Positions 56,495 through 64,000 of a stretch of 64,000 nt of DNA are shown here, in pieces. This stretch comes from an uncultured Dermabacteraceae bacterium (lineage in GTDB: Bacteria; Actinomycetota; Actinomycetes; Actinomycetales; Dermabacteraceae), in NCBI GenBank assembly GCA_946223075.1, contig CAMILZ010000008.1, positions 1 through 64,000 of the forward strand, given 5' to 3'. Below the pieces are notes generated by a model. It searched no databases, had not been told where the DNA came from, and worked only from the letters and a program-made list of their open reading frames with translations. The position numbers were made by a program, and so were the translations under genes. Positions within the stretch are counted from its first letter, which is position 1. Each line of letters opens with the position of its first letter.

Positions 56495-58411
56495 TCAGGA
56501 ATTGCGGGCGCGTGCGCGCGCACGGGCACGCTCGGTGGGATCGAGGACAACCTTGCGGATGCGCACGATCTCGGGCGTGACCTCGACGCACTCGTCCTCA
56601 GCGGCGAACTCGAGCGACTCTTCGAGGGTGAGCTTGCGCGGCGGGATGAGGTTCTCGAACGCGTCCGCGGTCGCGGAGCGCATGTTCGTGAGCTTCTTTT
56701 CCTTCGTGATGTTGACGTCCATCTCCTCGTTACGGGAGTTTTCGCCAACGACCTGGCCCTGGTACACCTCGGAGGTCGGCTCGACGAAGAAGGAGCCGCG
56801 CTCTTGGAGGTTGATCATTGCGTAGGGGGTCACGGCACCCGCGCGGTCAGCAACGAGCGAGCCGGTGTTGCGGAACTCGATCGGGCCCATCCACGGCTCA
56901 AAGCCTTCGGCGATCGACGAGGCGATGCCGGTGCCGCGCGTTTCGGTCATAAAGCGCGAACGGAAGCCGATAAGGCCGCGGGCGGGCACGAGGAATTCCA
57001 TGCGCACCCAGCCGGAGCCGTGGTTGTTCATCGTTTCCATGCGGCCCTTGCGCGAGGCCATGAGCTGCGTGACCGTCCCGAGGTACTCCTCTGGCACGTC
57101 GATCGTCATGCGCTCGATCGGCTCGCACTTCACGCCGTCAATCTCACGCGTGAGCACCTGCGGCTTACCAACGGTCAGCTCAAAGCCTTCGCGGCGCATT
57201 TGCTCGACGAGGATCGCGAGCGCGAGCTCGCCTCGGCCCTGCACCTCCCACGCGTCGGGGCGATCGGTGGGCAGGACTTTGAGGGACACGTTGCCCACGA
57301 GCTCGGCATCGAGGCGGTCCTTGACCTGGCGGGCCGTGAGCTTGTGCCCCTTGACCTTGCCGGCGATCGGCGAGGTGTTGATGCCGATCGTCATCGAGAT
57401 CGCGGGGTCATCCACGGTGATGAGCGGGAGCGGGCGCGGGTCCTCGAGATCGGTGAGGGTCTCGCCGATCATGATTTCGGGGATACCTGCGACGGCGACG
57501 ATGTCGCCGGGGCGCGCGGTGCGGGTCATGGGCTCGCGCGAAAGGCCCTTCGTTTCGAGAAGTTCGGTGACCTTCACGCTCTTGATGTCGCCGTGGCGGG
57601 TTGCCCACGCGACCTGCTGCCCCTTCTTAAGCTCACCGTTCTCGATGCGCAGAAGCGCGAGGCGGCCGAGGAACGGGGAGGCGTCGAGGTTCGTCACGTG
57701 TGCCTGAAGCGGCATCTCGTCGTCGTATTCGGGAGCGGGGATCGACTCGAGGATCGTCTTGAACAGCGGCTCAACGGTTTCGGAATCAGGAAGCTCGCCG
57801 TCGGCGGGCTTGTTGGCGCTCGCACGCCCGGCCTTGCCCGAGGCATAGATCACGGGAACGTCGAGAAGCGCGTCGAAGTCGATGTCGGCGTTGTCCTGGG
57901 AAAGATCTTCCGCGAGGCCGAGCAGAAGATCGGTCGTTTCGTTGACGACAGCGTCGATGCGGGCGTCGGGGCGGTCAACCTTGTTCACGACGATGATCAC
58001 GGGAAGGTTCGCGGCGAGAGCCTTGCGCAGCACGAAACGGGTCTGCGGGAGCGGTCCCTCGGACGCATCCACGAGAAGCACAACGCCGTCGACCATCGAG
58101 AGACCGCGCTCCACCTCGCCGCCGAAGTCGGCGTGCCCCGGGGTATCGATCACGTTGATCGTGATGCCCTCGGGGTGCCCGATTTCCGCCGCCGTGGGGC
58201 CCGAGTAGTGGATCGCGGTGTTCTTCGCGAGGATCGTAATGCCCTTTTCACGCTCGAGATCGCCGGAGTCCATCGCACGCTCGTCCACCTTGTCGCGTTC
58301 GCCGAACGCGCCGCCCTGGCGGAGCATGGCGTCCACGAGGGTCGTTTTGCCGTGATCAACGTGCGCAACAATCGCGACGTTTCGAAGGTCGGAACGGTGC
58401 TGAATGGTCAT
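56495..58411 (-). CDS. typA: Ribosome-binding GTPase TypA/BipA
   Basis: A 638-residue translational GTPase used in ribosome assembly and stress growth. G1 is AHVDHGKTTLV, G2 the ERGITI-like REKGITILAKN, G3 DTPGHADFGGEVERGL, G4 VVNKVDRPDARI. Domain II and the C-terminal PEEYLGTVTQLMASRKGRME, ARGLIGFRSRFMTETRGTG are diagnostic. I use the ATG at 58411 (MTIQHRSDLRNVAIVAHVDH); 19 extra residues in the longer reading lack support. It heads the minus-strand run typA, DUF6113-like, fdxA, dapC, gltA. Confidence 0.95.
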   Translation of the reverse strand: MTIQHRSDLRNVAIVAHVDHGKTTLVDAMLRQGGAFGERDKVDERAMDSGDLEREKGITILAKNTAIHYSGPTAAEIGHPEGITINVIDTPGHADFGGEVERGLSMVDGVVLLVDASEGPLPQTRFVLRKALAANLPVIIVVNKVDRPDARIDAVVNETTDLLLGLAEDLSQDNADIDFDALLDVPVIYASGKAGRASANKPADGELPDSETVEPLFKTILESIPAPEYDDEMPLQAHVTNLDASPFLGRLALLRIENGELKKGQQVAWATRHGDIKSVKVTELLETKGLSREPMTRTARPGDIVAVAGIPEIMIGETLTDLEDPRPLPLITVDDPAISMTIGINTSPIAGKVKGHKLTARQVKDRLDAELVGNVSLKVLPTDRPDAWEVQGRGELALAILVEQMRREGFELTVGKPQVLTREIDGVKCEPIERMTIDVPEEYLGTVTQLMASRKGRMETMNNHGSGWVRMEFLVPARGLIGFRSRFMTETRGTGIASSIAEGFEPWMGPIEFRNTGSLVADRAGAVTPYAMINLQERGSFFVEPTSEVYQGQVVGENSRNEEMDVNITKEKKLTNMRSATADAFENLIPPRKLTLEESLEFAAEDECVEVTPEIVRIRKVVLDPTERARARARARNS

Positions 58412-58577
58412 GGGAGCCTTATCTGTTCGGGATCGGCGGAAGTTTGGTGAGGTGTGGGGGTCCGACACTTGCCTGGCCCACGCGCGCCCGCTTCATGGTA
58501 GCGCGTCCCACGCCTCAATCCCCGTGCGCGCGGGATCTCACGGGACTAATAGAAATCTGCCTCACAGGCTGAGGGAT

Positions 58578-58583
58578 CACAAT
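58578..58583 (+). promoter_or_regulatory. -10-like element (CACAAT) of pgi
   Basis: CACAAT ends six bases before the ATG at 58590. It is a weaker match than the TANNNT elements, and GGA in the spacer is too short for a confident ribosome site. Confidence 0.3.
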
Positions 58584-58589
58584 GGAATC

Positions 58590-60281
58590 ATGAGCGAAAA
58601 TAGCAACCCTGCACCCGCACCCATCGATCCCACCACCACCGAGGCTTGGCAGCGCCTCGAAGAGCATGACGGCATGCTCGATAAAGGCCTGCGCGACACC
58701 TTCGCGGAGAATCCCGATCGCGCCAAGAATCTGAGCTTTGACGCGGCGGATCTCTTCGTCGATCTCTCGAAGAACCTCGTTTCCGAGGACACAATCGGCC
58801 TCCTTCTCGATCTCGCGAAGGAAACGGGCGTGGCCGAGCGCCGCGACGCGATGTTCGCTGGCGAGCACATCAACACGACCGAGGACCGCGCTGTTTTGCA
58901 CACGGCCCTGCGCCGTCCGAAGAGCATGACGCCCGTGCTCGAGGTTGATGGTCAGAATGTTGATGGCGACGTTCACGAGGTTCTCGAGCGCATCTACGCC
59001 TTCGCGAACAAGGTGCGCAGCGGTGAGTGGACCGGCGTCACCGGTAAGAAGATTGAGACCGTCGTCAATGTCGGCATCGGCGGATCTGACCTCGGTCCGG
59101 TCATGGTGTACGAGGCGCTGCGTCCGCTCGCCGATGCGGGCATCGAAGCGCGCTTCATTTCGAACATTGATCCCACCGACGTGGGTGAGACGACTCGCGA
59201 TCTTGACCCTGAGACGACCCTCGTGATCGTCGCGTCGAAAACCTTCACGACCCTCGAGACCATCACGAACGCGAAGCTCGTGCGCGCCTGGCTTCTCGAA
59301 GGCCTCCACGCCGCCGGCGTCGCCGAGTCGAGCGATGCCGAGGCTGTCGCGAAGCACTTCGTTGCGGTCTCGACCGCGCTCGACAAGGTCGAGGAATTCG
59401 GCATTGACCCGACGAATGCCTTCGGTTTCTGGAACTGGGTTGGTGGCCGTTACTCGGTGGACTCGGCGATCGGCACGGTCCTCGCAGTCGTGTTCGGCCC
59501 CGAGGCCTTCGAGGAATTCCTCGGGGGCTTCCACGCGATGGACGAGCACTTCCGTACCGCTGCGCCCGAACAGAACGTGCCGCTCCTGATGGGGCTGCTG
59601 AACATCTGGAACGTCAACTTCCTCGGTGCGGAAACCCACGCGGTTCTCCCCTATAGCCAGTTCCTTCACCGTTTCCCCGCCTACCTCCAGCAGCTCACGA
59701 TGGAGTCGAACGGCAAGGCCGTGCGCTACGACGGCTCCCCCGTGACCGCTGAGACGGGCGAGATTTTCTGGGGCGAGCCCGGCACGAACGGCCAGCACGC
59801 CTTCTACCAGCTCATCCACCAGGGCACGCGCCTCATCCCCGCGGACTTCATCGCGTTCGCGAACCCGACCTACGCGCTCAAGGATGGGGAAACCGACGTC
59901 CACGAGCTTTTCCTCGCAAACTTCTTCGCACAGACGAAGGCCCTCGCGTTCGGCAAGACTGCCGAGGAAGTTGAGGCGGAGGGCACGACGGGCTCGCTCG
60001 TTCCGGCACGCGTGTTCTCGGGCAACCGTCCGACCACGTCGATCATGGCGAGCGCGCTCACGCCGAGCGTTCTCGGCCAACTGATCGCCCTCTACGAGCA
60101 CATCACGTTCGTGCAGGGCGCTGTGTGGGGCATCAACAGCTTCGACCAGTGGGGCGTCGAACTCGGCAAGCAGCTCGCGAAGCAGCTCACGAGCGCCGTT
60201 GCGGGCGACGAGGCGGTTCTCGCTGAGCAGGATGCTTCGACGCGTCAGCTTATCGAGTACTACCGCGCGAACCGCGCCTAA
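58590..60281 (+). CDS. pgi: Glucose-6-phosphate isomerase
   Basis: A 563-residue enzyme interconverting glucose 6-phosphate and fructose 6-phosphate. The signatures are VVNVGIGGSDLGPVMVYEAL, VIVASKTFTTLETITNA, FGFWNWVGGRYSVDSAIG, GKAVRYDGSPVTAETGEIFW and GVWGINSFDQWGVELGKQLA. Length matches the large PGI class. I use the ATG at 58590; the upstream codons from 58404 overlap typA antisense. It is divergent from typA, and a strong symmetric hairpin ends the gene. Confidence 0.96.
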   Translation: MSENSNPAPAPIDPTTTEAWQRLEEHDGMLDKGLRDTFAENPDRAKNLSFDAADLFVDLSKNLVSEDTIGLLLDLAKETGVAERRDAMFAGEHINTTEDRAVLHTALRRPKSMTPVLEVDGQNVDGDVHEVLERIYAFANKVRSGEWTGVTGKKIETVVNVGIGGSDLGPVMVYEALRPLADAGIEARFISNIDPTDVGETTRDLDPETTLVIVASKTFTTLETITNAKLVRAWLLEGLHAAGVAESSDAEAVAKHFVAVSTALDKVEEFGIDPTNAFGFWNWVGGRYSVDSAIGTVLAVVFGPEAFEEFLGGFHAMDEHFRTAAPEQNVPLLMGLLNIWNVNFLGAETHAVLPYSQFLHRFPAYLQQLTMESNGKAVRYDGSPVTAETGEIFWGEPGTNGQHAFYQLIHQGTRLIPADFIAFANPTYALKDGETDVHELFLANFFAQTKALAFGKTAEEVEAEGTTGSLVPARVFSGNRPTTSIMASALTPSVLGQLIALYEHITFVQGAVWGINSFDQWGVELGKQLAKQLTSAVAGDEAVLAEQDASTRQLIEYYRANRA

Positions 60282-60290
60282 TCCTTGCGC

Positions 60291-60330
60291 ATAAAAATGG
60301 GGCTCCGCCGAAGCGGAGCCCCATTTTTAT
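60291..60330. terminator. Bidirectional intrinsic terminator between pgi and the SDR gene
   Basis: ATAAAAATGGGGCTCCGC (60291-60308) pairs perfectly over 18 bases with its complement (60313-60330) around CGAA. The A/T ends give a U run on both strands, so it serves both pgi (plus) and the SDR gene (minus). Confidence 0.93.
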
Positions 60331-60343
60331 CGGTGACGAGGGA

Positions 60344-61108
60344 TTAGTTGAAAGTCATGCCACCGTCGATGATGAGAGCCTGACCCGTCATGTAGTTCGA
60401 ATCGGGGCCCGCAAGGTAGGAGACGCACGCGGCGACGTCCTCGGGTTCCGAGAGACGGCCGAGCGTGATGTTCTTCGAGAACTGCTCGAGGCCCCATTCG
60501 AACGGCTTGCCGTTTTCGTCGGCGACCTGCTGGGCGATCCCCATCATCATCGGGGTCTTCACAATGCCCGGGCAAAAGGCATTCACGGTAATGCCGTACT
60601 TCGCGAGGTCCTTGGCGGCGGTCTGGGTGATGCCACGGATCGCGAACTTCGTGCCGCCGTACACGGCGAGGTCAGGGTTGCCCACCTGGCCGGCCTGCGA
60701 GGAAGCGTTGATGATTTTGCCGCCCGTGTCCTTCATGTGCTTGAGCGCGGCCTGGATGCCCCACAGGGTGCCGCCGACGTTCACGTCGAACACCTTGCGG
60801 TAGACATCCTCGGTAACACCCTCGATCGGGGTCGAGGGACCAAGACCCGCGTTGTTCACGACGACATCAAGGCGACCGGACTTTTCGACGGTCGCGTCGA
60901 CCGCGGCATGACCGGCATCACGGCTCGACACGTCGACCTTGACGGCGAATGCGTCGTCGCCGAGCTCGGCTGCAGCCTTCGAGGCCGCCGCCTTGTTGAA
61001 GTCCGCGAGAGCCACGCGGAAACCATCCTCGTGCAGGCGCTTGGCGATAGCGAGGCCAATGCCCTGCGCTGCGCCAGTAACAAATGCAACCTTCTTTTCA
61101 GCGCTCAT
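60344..61108 (-). CDS. Short-chain dehydrogenase, acetoin (diacetyl) reductase / 2,3-butanediol dehydrogenase type
   Basis: A 254-residue NAD-dependent SDR. The cofactor loop is VTGAAQGIGLAIAKRL, the core NNAG is in VVNNAGLGPSTPIEG, and the active site is the Ser in IINASSQAGQVG with YGGTK (Tyr/Lys). The DEVYxxVxxVNVxGTLWGIQAA pattern and the long KPFEWGLEQFSKNITLGRLSEP segment fit the acetoin/meso-2,3-butanediol dehydrogenase subgroup. AAAGGAG lies before the ATG. This would reduce diacetyl or acetoin during fermentation. The exact stereospecificity cannot be read from sequence. Confidence 0.88.
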   Translation of the reverse strand: MSAEKKVAFVTGAAQGIGLAIAKRLHEDGFRVALADFNKAAASKAAAELGDDAFAVKVDVSSRDAGHAAVDATVEKSGRLDVVVNNAGLGPSTPIEGVTEDVYRKVFDVNVGGTLWGIQAALKHMKDTGGKIINASSQAGQVGNPDLAVYGGTKFAIRGITQTAAKDLAKYGITVNAFCPGIVKTPMMMGIAQQVADENGKPFEWGLEQFSKNITLGRLSEPEDVAACVSYLAGPDSNYMTGQALIIDGGMTFN

Positions 61109-61292
61109 GGGAATTCTCCTTTCCTTTCGCTGATGCCTTCTCGAGGTTATGCCTCTGGTCTGGATAGGACCATAGAGGATTTACCACCGAGACGCGTCAT
61201 GGGGCGCATTTCACCTCGTGGGCACGATCTAGGGTCCCGCACCACATTCATTAGGATGGACGTGGCGTAAGGCACAACCGAAAGAGAGTGAC

Positions 61293-62327
61293 ATGAAGGT
61301 CGGCATTCTGACTTCTGGCGGCGATTGCCCAGGGCTCAACGCGGTGATCCGCGGGGCCGTACTCAAGGGGGACTCGATTTACGAAGATGAGTTCGTGGGC
61401 TACCTCGACGGCTGGAAGGGCGTGCGCGACGACGAGTTCATTCCGATCCCTCGTCGGCTCGTGCGCGGCATTGGTCGCCAGGGCGGCACAATCCTCGGCA
61501 CCTCTCGCGTCAATCCGTTCCACGAGGACGGCGGCGGCGCTGACGGCGTGCGGAAGGTTCTCGAGGACCACGAGGTTGACGCACTCATCGCCATCGGTGG
61601 CGACGGCACGCTCTACACGGCCAACCGCCTCGCCGAAGCGGGAATCCCCATCGTCGGCGTCCCGAAAACCGTGGACAACGATCTCGACGCCACCGATTAC
61701 ACGTTCGGCTTCCACACCGCGGTCGACATCGCGACGGAAAACCTCGATCGCTTGCGCATGACCGGGAACAGCCATCACCGCTGCATGGTCGCCGAGGTCA
61801 TGGGCCGCAGCGTCGGATGGATCGCGCTGCATTCGGGGATGGCCGCGGGCGCGCACGTCATCTGCATTCCCGAGTACCCGCTCACGATCGAGGAAATTTG
61901 CGAGTATGTCGCGCAGCGTGCCGCGCGTTCGAAGCGCCGCTCGCCGCTCGTCGTTGTCGCCGAGGGGTATGTCCCCAAGGATGCCCCCGCGGACTTCATG
62001 GACTACGAAATGGACGAGTTCGGCCGCCCGCGTTTCGGTGGCGTCGCCCAGCGCCTCGCCCCCTACATCGAAAAAGCCACGGGGATCGAAACCCGTGCGA
62101 CTGTGCTCGGACATATCCAGCGCGGTGGCGAACCAAATGCGTACGACCGCGTCCTCGCGACCCGTTTCGGCATGGCCGCGATCGATCTCGTTCACGAAGG
62201 AGGCTTCGGCCGCATGGTTTCGCTTCGAGGAACGGACATCGTCAATGAGCCTCTCACCGAAGCGATCGATTCGGTCAAGCGCGTGCCGAAATCTCGCTGG
62301 GACGAGGTGCGCGTTCTCTTCGGCTAG
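61293..62327 (+). CDS. pfkA: 6-phosphofructokinase
   Basis: A 344-residue group A phosphofructokinase for the committed step of glycolysis. ILTSGGDCPGLNAVIRG binds nucleotide; GGDGTLYTANRL carries a glycine at the position that separates ATP from pyrophosphate users, pointing to ATP. PKTVDNDLDATDYTFGFHTA has lysine where bacterial ATP enzymes have glycine, a mix known in the actinobacterial clade. VMGRSVGWIALHSG and the C-terminal HIQRGGEPNAYDR complete the site. GAGAG lies seven bases before the ATG. Only 51 bases separate it from the ZIP gene, whose promoter sits in that gap. Confidence 0.93.
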   Translation: MKVGILTSGGDCPGLNAVIRGAVLKGDSIYEDEFVGYLDGWKGVRDDEFIPIPRRLVRGIGRQGGTILGTSRVNPFHEDGGGADGVRKVLEDHEVDALIAIGGDGTLYTANRLAEAGIPIVGVPKTVDNDLDATDYTFGFHTAVDIATENLDRLRMTGNSHHRCMVAEVMGRSVGWIALHSGMAAGAHVICIPEYPLTIEEICEYVAQRAARSKRRSPLVVVAEGYVPKDAPADFMDYEMDEFGRPRFGGVAQRLAPYIEKATGIETRATVLGHIQRGGEPNAYDRVLATRFGMAAIDLVHEGGFGRMVSLRGTDIVNEPLTEAIDSVKRVPKSRWDEVRVLFG

Positions 62328-62340
62328 ACACACCGGGAGC

Positions 62341-62368
62341 TTGCGTCCACGGTTTGCTTTTTGATAAT
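62341..62368 (+). promoter_or_regulatory. Promoter of the ZIP transporter gene (TTGCGT-16-GATAAT)
   Basis: TTGCGT (62341-62346) and GATAAT (62363-62368) are 16 bases apart and end ten bases before the ATG. Transcription would start at or just before the ATG, giving a leader of at most a few bases. The -10 lies inside the Fur-family box. Confidence 0.5.
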
Positions 62369-62376
62369 TATTCTCA
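62362..62376. promoter_or_regulatory. Fur/Zur-type operator over the ZIP gene promoter
   Basis: TGATAATTATTCTCA matches the Fur-family 7-1-7 box TGATAATNATTATCA at 13 of the 14 specified bases, and it ends two bases before the ATG. A metal-loaded Fur-family repressor bound here would cover the -10 and block transcription. Because the gene encodes a ZIP-type importer, Zur with zinc is the likeliest pair, or Fur with iron. Confidence 0.6.
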
Positions 62377-62378
62377 AC

Positions 62379-63152
62379 ATGCTGACCGCGCTCATCCTCA
62401 CGACGATCGCCGGACTTGCGACGATCCTCGGTTCCCTCATAGCCCTGAGCGGGCGCGCCCGAGAGCCGAAAGCCCTCGGCGCCGCTCTGGCATTCGCCGC
62501 GGGAGCGATGCTCACCGTGAGTGCACTCGAGCTTCTCCCCCACTCGTTTGACGAACTCGGGGCGGGCCCCGCACTCACGTATGCCGCCGTGGGGCTCGTG
62601 ATTGTCGGAGTTCTCGACTTCAGTTCGCGCGTGTGGGAACAGCGCTCGGCCAAGGCAGCTTACGAAGCCGGGCAACCGTCGGACCCCGCCTCCACACGCC
62701 AGCTCCTGCGAACGGGGCTCATGACCGCACTCGCCCTCACCGCGCACAACATTCCCGAGGGATTTACGACCTTCGCGAGCGCCCTCCAGGGCGTCGAATT
62801 CGCCTTTCCCCTTGCCGCGGCGATTGCGCTGCACAATATCCCCGAAGGTGTCGCCGTTGCTGCGCCGATCCTCCACGCGACCGGCTCCCGCGCGAAGGCG
62901 ATCGCCGCAACCGCGCTGTCGGGGCTCTCCGAGCCCGTCGGCGCCCTCACCCTCTACGGCGTTCTCACTCTCACGGGCACCGCGGCGAATCTCGAATGGA
63001 CGACCCCCTTGATCGCGGGTGTCATGATCGCGATCAGCACGGTCGAGCTCCTCCCCCTCGCCCATGCGCACGCGAAGCTCACGCGCACACTCGCGTGGTG
63101 CGCGATCGGCAGCCTCGTGATGGCCGGGAGCCTCTGGGCACTCGGCGGGTGA
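62379..63152 (+). CDS. ZIP-family divalent metal importer
   Basis: A 257-residue membrane protein with about eight helices. The metal-binding helices IV and V carry the ZIP signatures ALTAHNIPEGFTTFASALQG and AIALHNIPEGVAVAAPIL (paired His-Asn-x-Pro-Glu-Gly). A short charged loop (EQRSAKAAYEAGQPSDPAS) separates helices III and IV. It should import zinc, possibly also iron or manganese, as ZupT does. I use the ATG at 62379; the TTG six codons upstream lies inside the operator and promoter. It stands alone after pfkA. Confidence 0.9.
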   Translation: MLTALILTTIAGLATILGSLIALSGRAREPKALGAALAFAAGAMLTVSALELLPHSFDELGAGPALTYAAVGLVIVGVLDFSSRVWEQRSAKAAYEAGQPSDPASTRQLLRTGLMTALALTAHNIPEGFTTFASALQGVEFAFPLAAAIALHNIPEGVAVAAPILHATGSRAKAIAATALSGLSEPVGALTLYGVLTLTGTAANLEWTTPLIAGVMIAISTVELLPLAHAHAKLTRTLAWCAIGSLVMAGSLWALGG

Positions 63153-63224
63153 GCACGCCCTCTCGCCGTGTCTTGCTCCTGGTACGTTTGAGGGGTTCGT
63201 GCCCGTGACCGCGAGGAGATGCCG

Positions 63225-64000
63225 ATGTCCACCATCATGTACACCATCACCGACGAAGCCCCCATGCTTGCGACCGCATCGCTCCTGCCGATCGTGCGCG
63301 GCTTCGTCTCGAAGGCGGGCGTTGACGTCGCGACGCGGGACATCTCGCTCGCGGGCCGTATCCTCGCCGCTTTCGCGGATCGCCTCCCGGAGGACCAGCG
63401 CGAAGGCGACGCCCTCGCTGAGCTCGGCTCCCTCGCCCAAACGTCCGAGGCAAACATCATCAAGCTTCCGAACATTTCGGCATCTGTGCCACAGCTCAAG
63501 GCCGCGATCGCCGAACTCCAGGCACGCGGCTACGATCTCCCCGACTACCCTGAATCCCCTTCGAGCGAGGACGAGCGCGAAATCCGCTCCCGCTACGACG
63601 CCGTCAAGGGCTCTGCCGTGAATCCCGTGCTGCGCGAGGGCAACTCCGATCGCCGCGCCCCGCGCGCCGTCAAGAACTTCGCGAAAGCGCATCCGCACCG
63701 CATGGGGGAGTGGAGCAGCGAGTCCCGCACTCAGGTCGCAACGATGAGCGAAGGCGACTTCCGCGCGAGCGAGCAAAGTTTCGTGGTGCGCGGCGAAAAG
63801 ACGTTCAAGATCGTCCACGTCGCGCCCGACGGCACCGAAACCGTCCTGAAAAACGAGGTGAAAGCCACCGACGGCGACATCATCGACGCGAGTGTCATGA
63901 GCGCTCGCGCCCTCGACGCCTTCCTCGCGGCGCAGATCGACGAGGCCCGCGAGCGCGGCGTCCTCTTCTCGCTCCACCTCAAGGCCACGATGATGAAGGT
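63225..64000 (+). CDS. icd: Monomeric NADP-dependent isocitrate dehydrogenase (partial, N-terminal third)
   Basis: The first 258 codons of a gene that runs off the right edge. MSTIMYTITDEAPMLATASL, VDVATRDISLAGRILAAFAD, ANIIKLPNISASVPQLKAAI and SRYDAVKGSAVNPVLREGNSDRRAP are near-invariant in the monomeric (IDH-II, about 740-residue) enzyme of Corynebacterium and related bacteria, which differs from the dimeric Icd. It makes 2-oxoglutarate and NADPH, downstream of GltA encoded 9 kb away. GAGGAG lies six bases before the ATG. Confidence 0.95.
   Translation, partial: MSTIMYTITDEAPMLATASLLPIVRGFVSKAGVDVATRDISLAGRILAAFADRLPEDQREGDALAELGSLAQTSEANIIKLPNISASVPQLKAAIAELQARGYDLPDYPESPSSEDEREIRSRYDAVKGSAVNPVLREGNSDRRAPRAVKNFAKAHPHRMGEWSSESRTQVATMSEGDFRASEQSFVVRGEKTFKIVHVAPDGTETVLKNEVKATDGDIIDASVMSARALDAFLAAQIDEARERGVLFSLHLKATMMK

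Noticed and set aside
61251..63977. 908-codon minus-strand open reading frame opposite pfkA, the ZIP gene and icd
   Set aside because: It runs antisense across three well-identified genes and their promoters and shows no family motif.
1..64000. CRISPR array, prophage, insertion sequence or secondary-metabolite cluster
   Set aside because: No regularly spaced repeats, integrases, transposases, phage structural genes or megasynthases are present; the genes are mostly conserved core functions.

Overview
The window is high-GC chromosomal DNA of an actinobacterium. The markers are AdnA/AdnB and UvrD2 helicases, actinobacterial-type DapD, small families DUF3107, DUF3117 and DUF5679, mycobacterial-type alpha-glucan phosphorylase, monomeric isocitrate dehydrogenase and a C-terminally extended TatB. 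Several blocks keep the gene order I recall from Mycobacterium tuberculosis (the Rv1177-Rv1232c and Rv3194c-Rv3211 neighbourhoods), but the gene set is compact. I would guess a Micrococcales member, perhaps near Dermabacteraceae; that placement is a guess. I found no insertion sequence, prophage, CRISPR array, rRNA or tRNA.

Layout. 1-4.6 kb (minus): a formate dehydrogenase operon whose catalytic subunit is one selenoprotein gene read through an in-frame UGA, with a SECIS-like hairpin. 4.9-11.3 kb: aminopeptidase N, an MscS channel, a thioesterase, a glutamate-type symporter, an ABM monooxygenase and gluconate kinase. 11.4-14.4 kb (plus): 2-hydroxyacid dehydrogenase, TesB thioesterase and an SMP-30 lactonase, ending at a strong bidirectional hairpin. 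14.4-20.2 kb (minus): a sugar ABC importer without its own ATPase, beside alpha-glucan phosphorylase. 20.3-26.7 kb: EttA, a HAD hydrolase, a PDZ/Lon-like protease, a zincin-like protein, a Nudix hydrolase and a small metallopeptidase. 26.7-27.3 kb: the only long intergenic region. It holds a DnaA-box cluster, inverted repeats and an apparent small-RNA gene with its own promoter and terminator. 27.5-38.1 kb: the DNA-repair block uvrD2-nudC / phosphotransferase-like gene / adnB-adnA. 38.2-43 kb: TetR, DUF3107, DEAD-box helicase, an unknown membrane protein and a PHP phosphoesterase. 43-49 kb: PepP, a soluble MgtE-N/CBS protein, DUF1003, Mrp, TatB, a methyltransferase and DUF3117. 49.3-58.4 kb: diaminopimelate genes (dapE, dapD, dapC) with a LOG-family protein, citrate synthase, ferredoxin and TypA. 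58.6-64 kb: Pgi, an acetoin-reductase-like SDR, PfkA, a ZIP metal transporter under a Fur-family box, and the start of isocitrate dehydrogenase.

How the genes work together: central carbon flow (Pgi, PfkA, GltA, Icd, GntK/lactonase, glucan phosphorolysis), lysine and peptidoglycan precursor synthesis (DapC/D/E), and end-resection or repair of DNA (AdnAB, UvrD2) dominate. A pattern running through the window is a -10-like hexamer (mostly TANNNT) ending exactly 6 or 7 bases before the start codon of about fourteen genes. This suggests widespread leaderless transcription, and I used it to choose several start codons.
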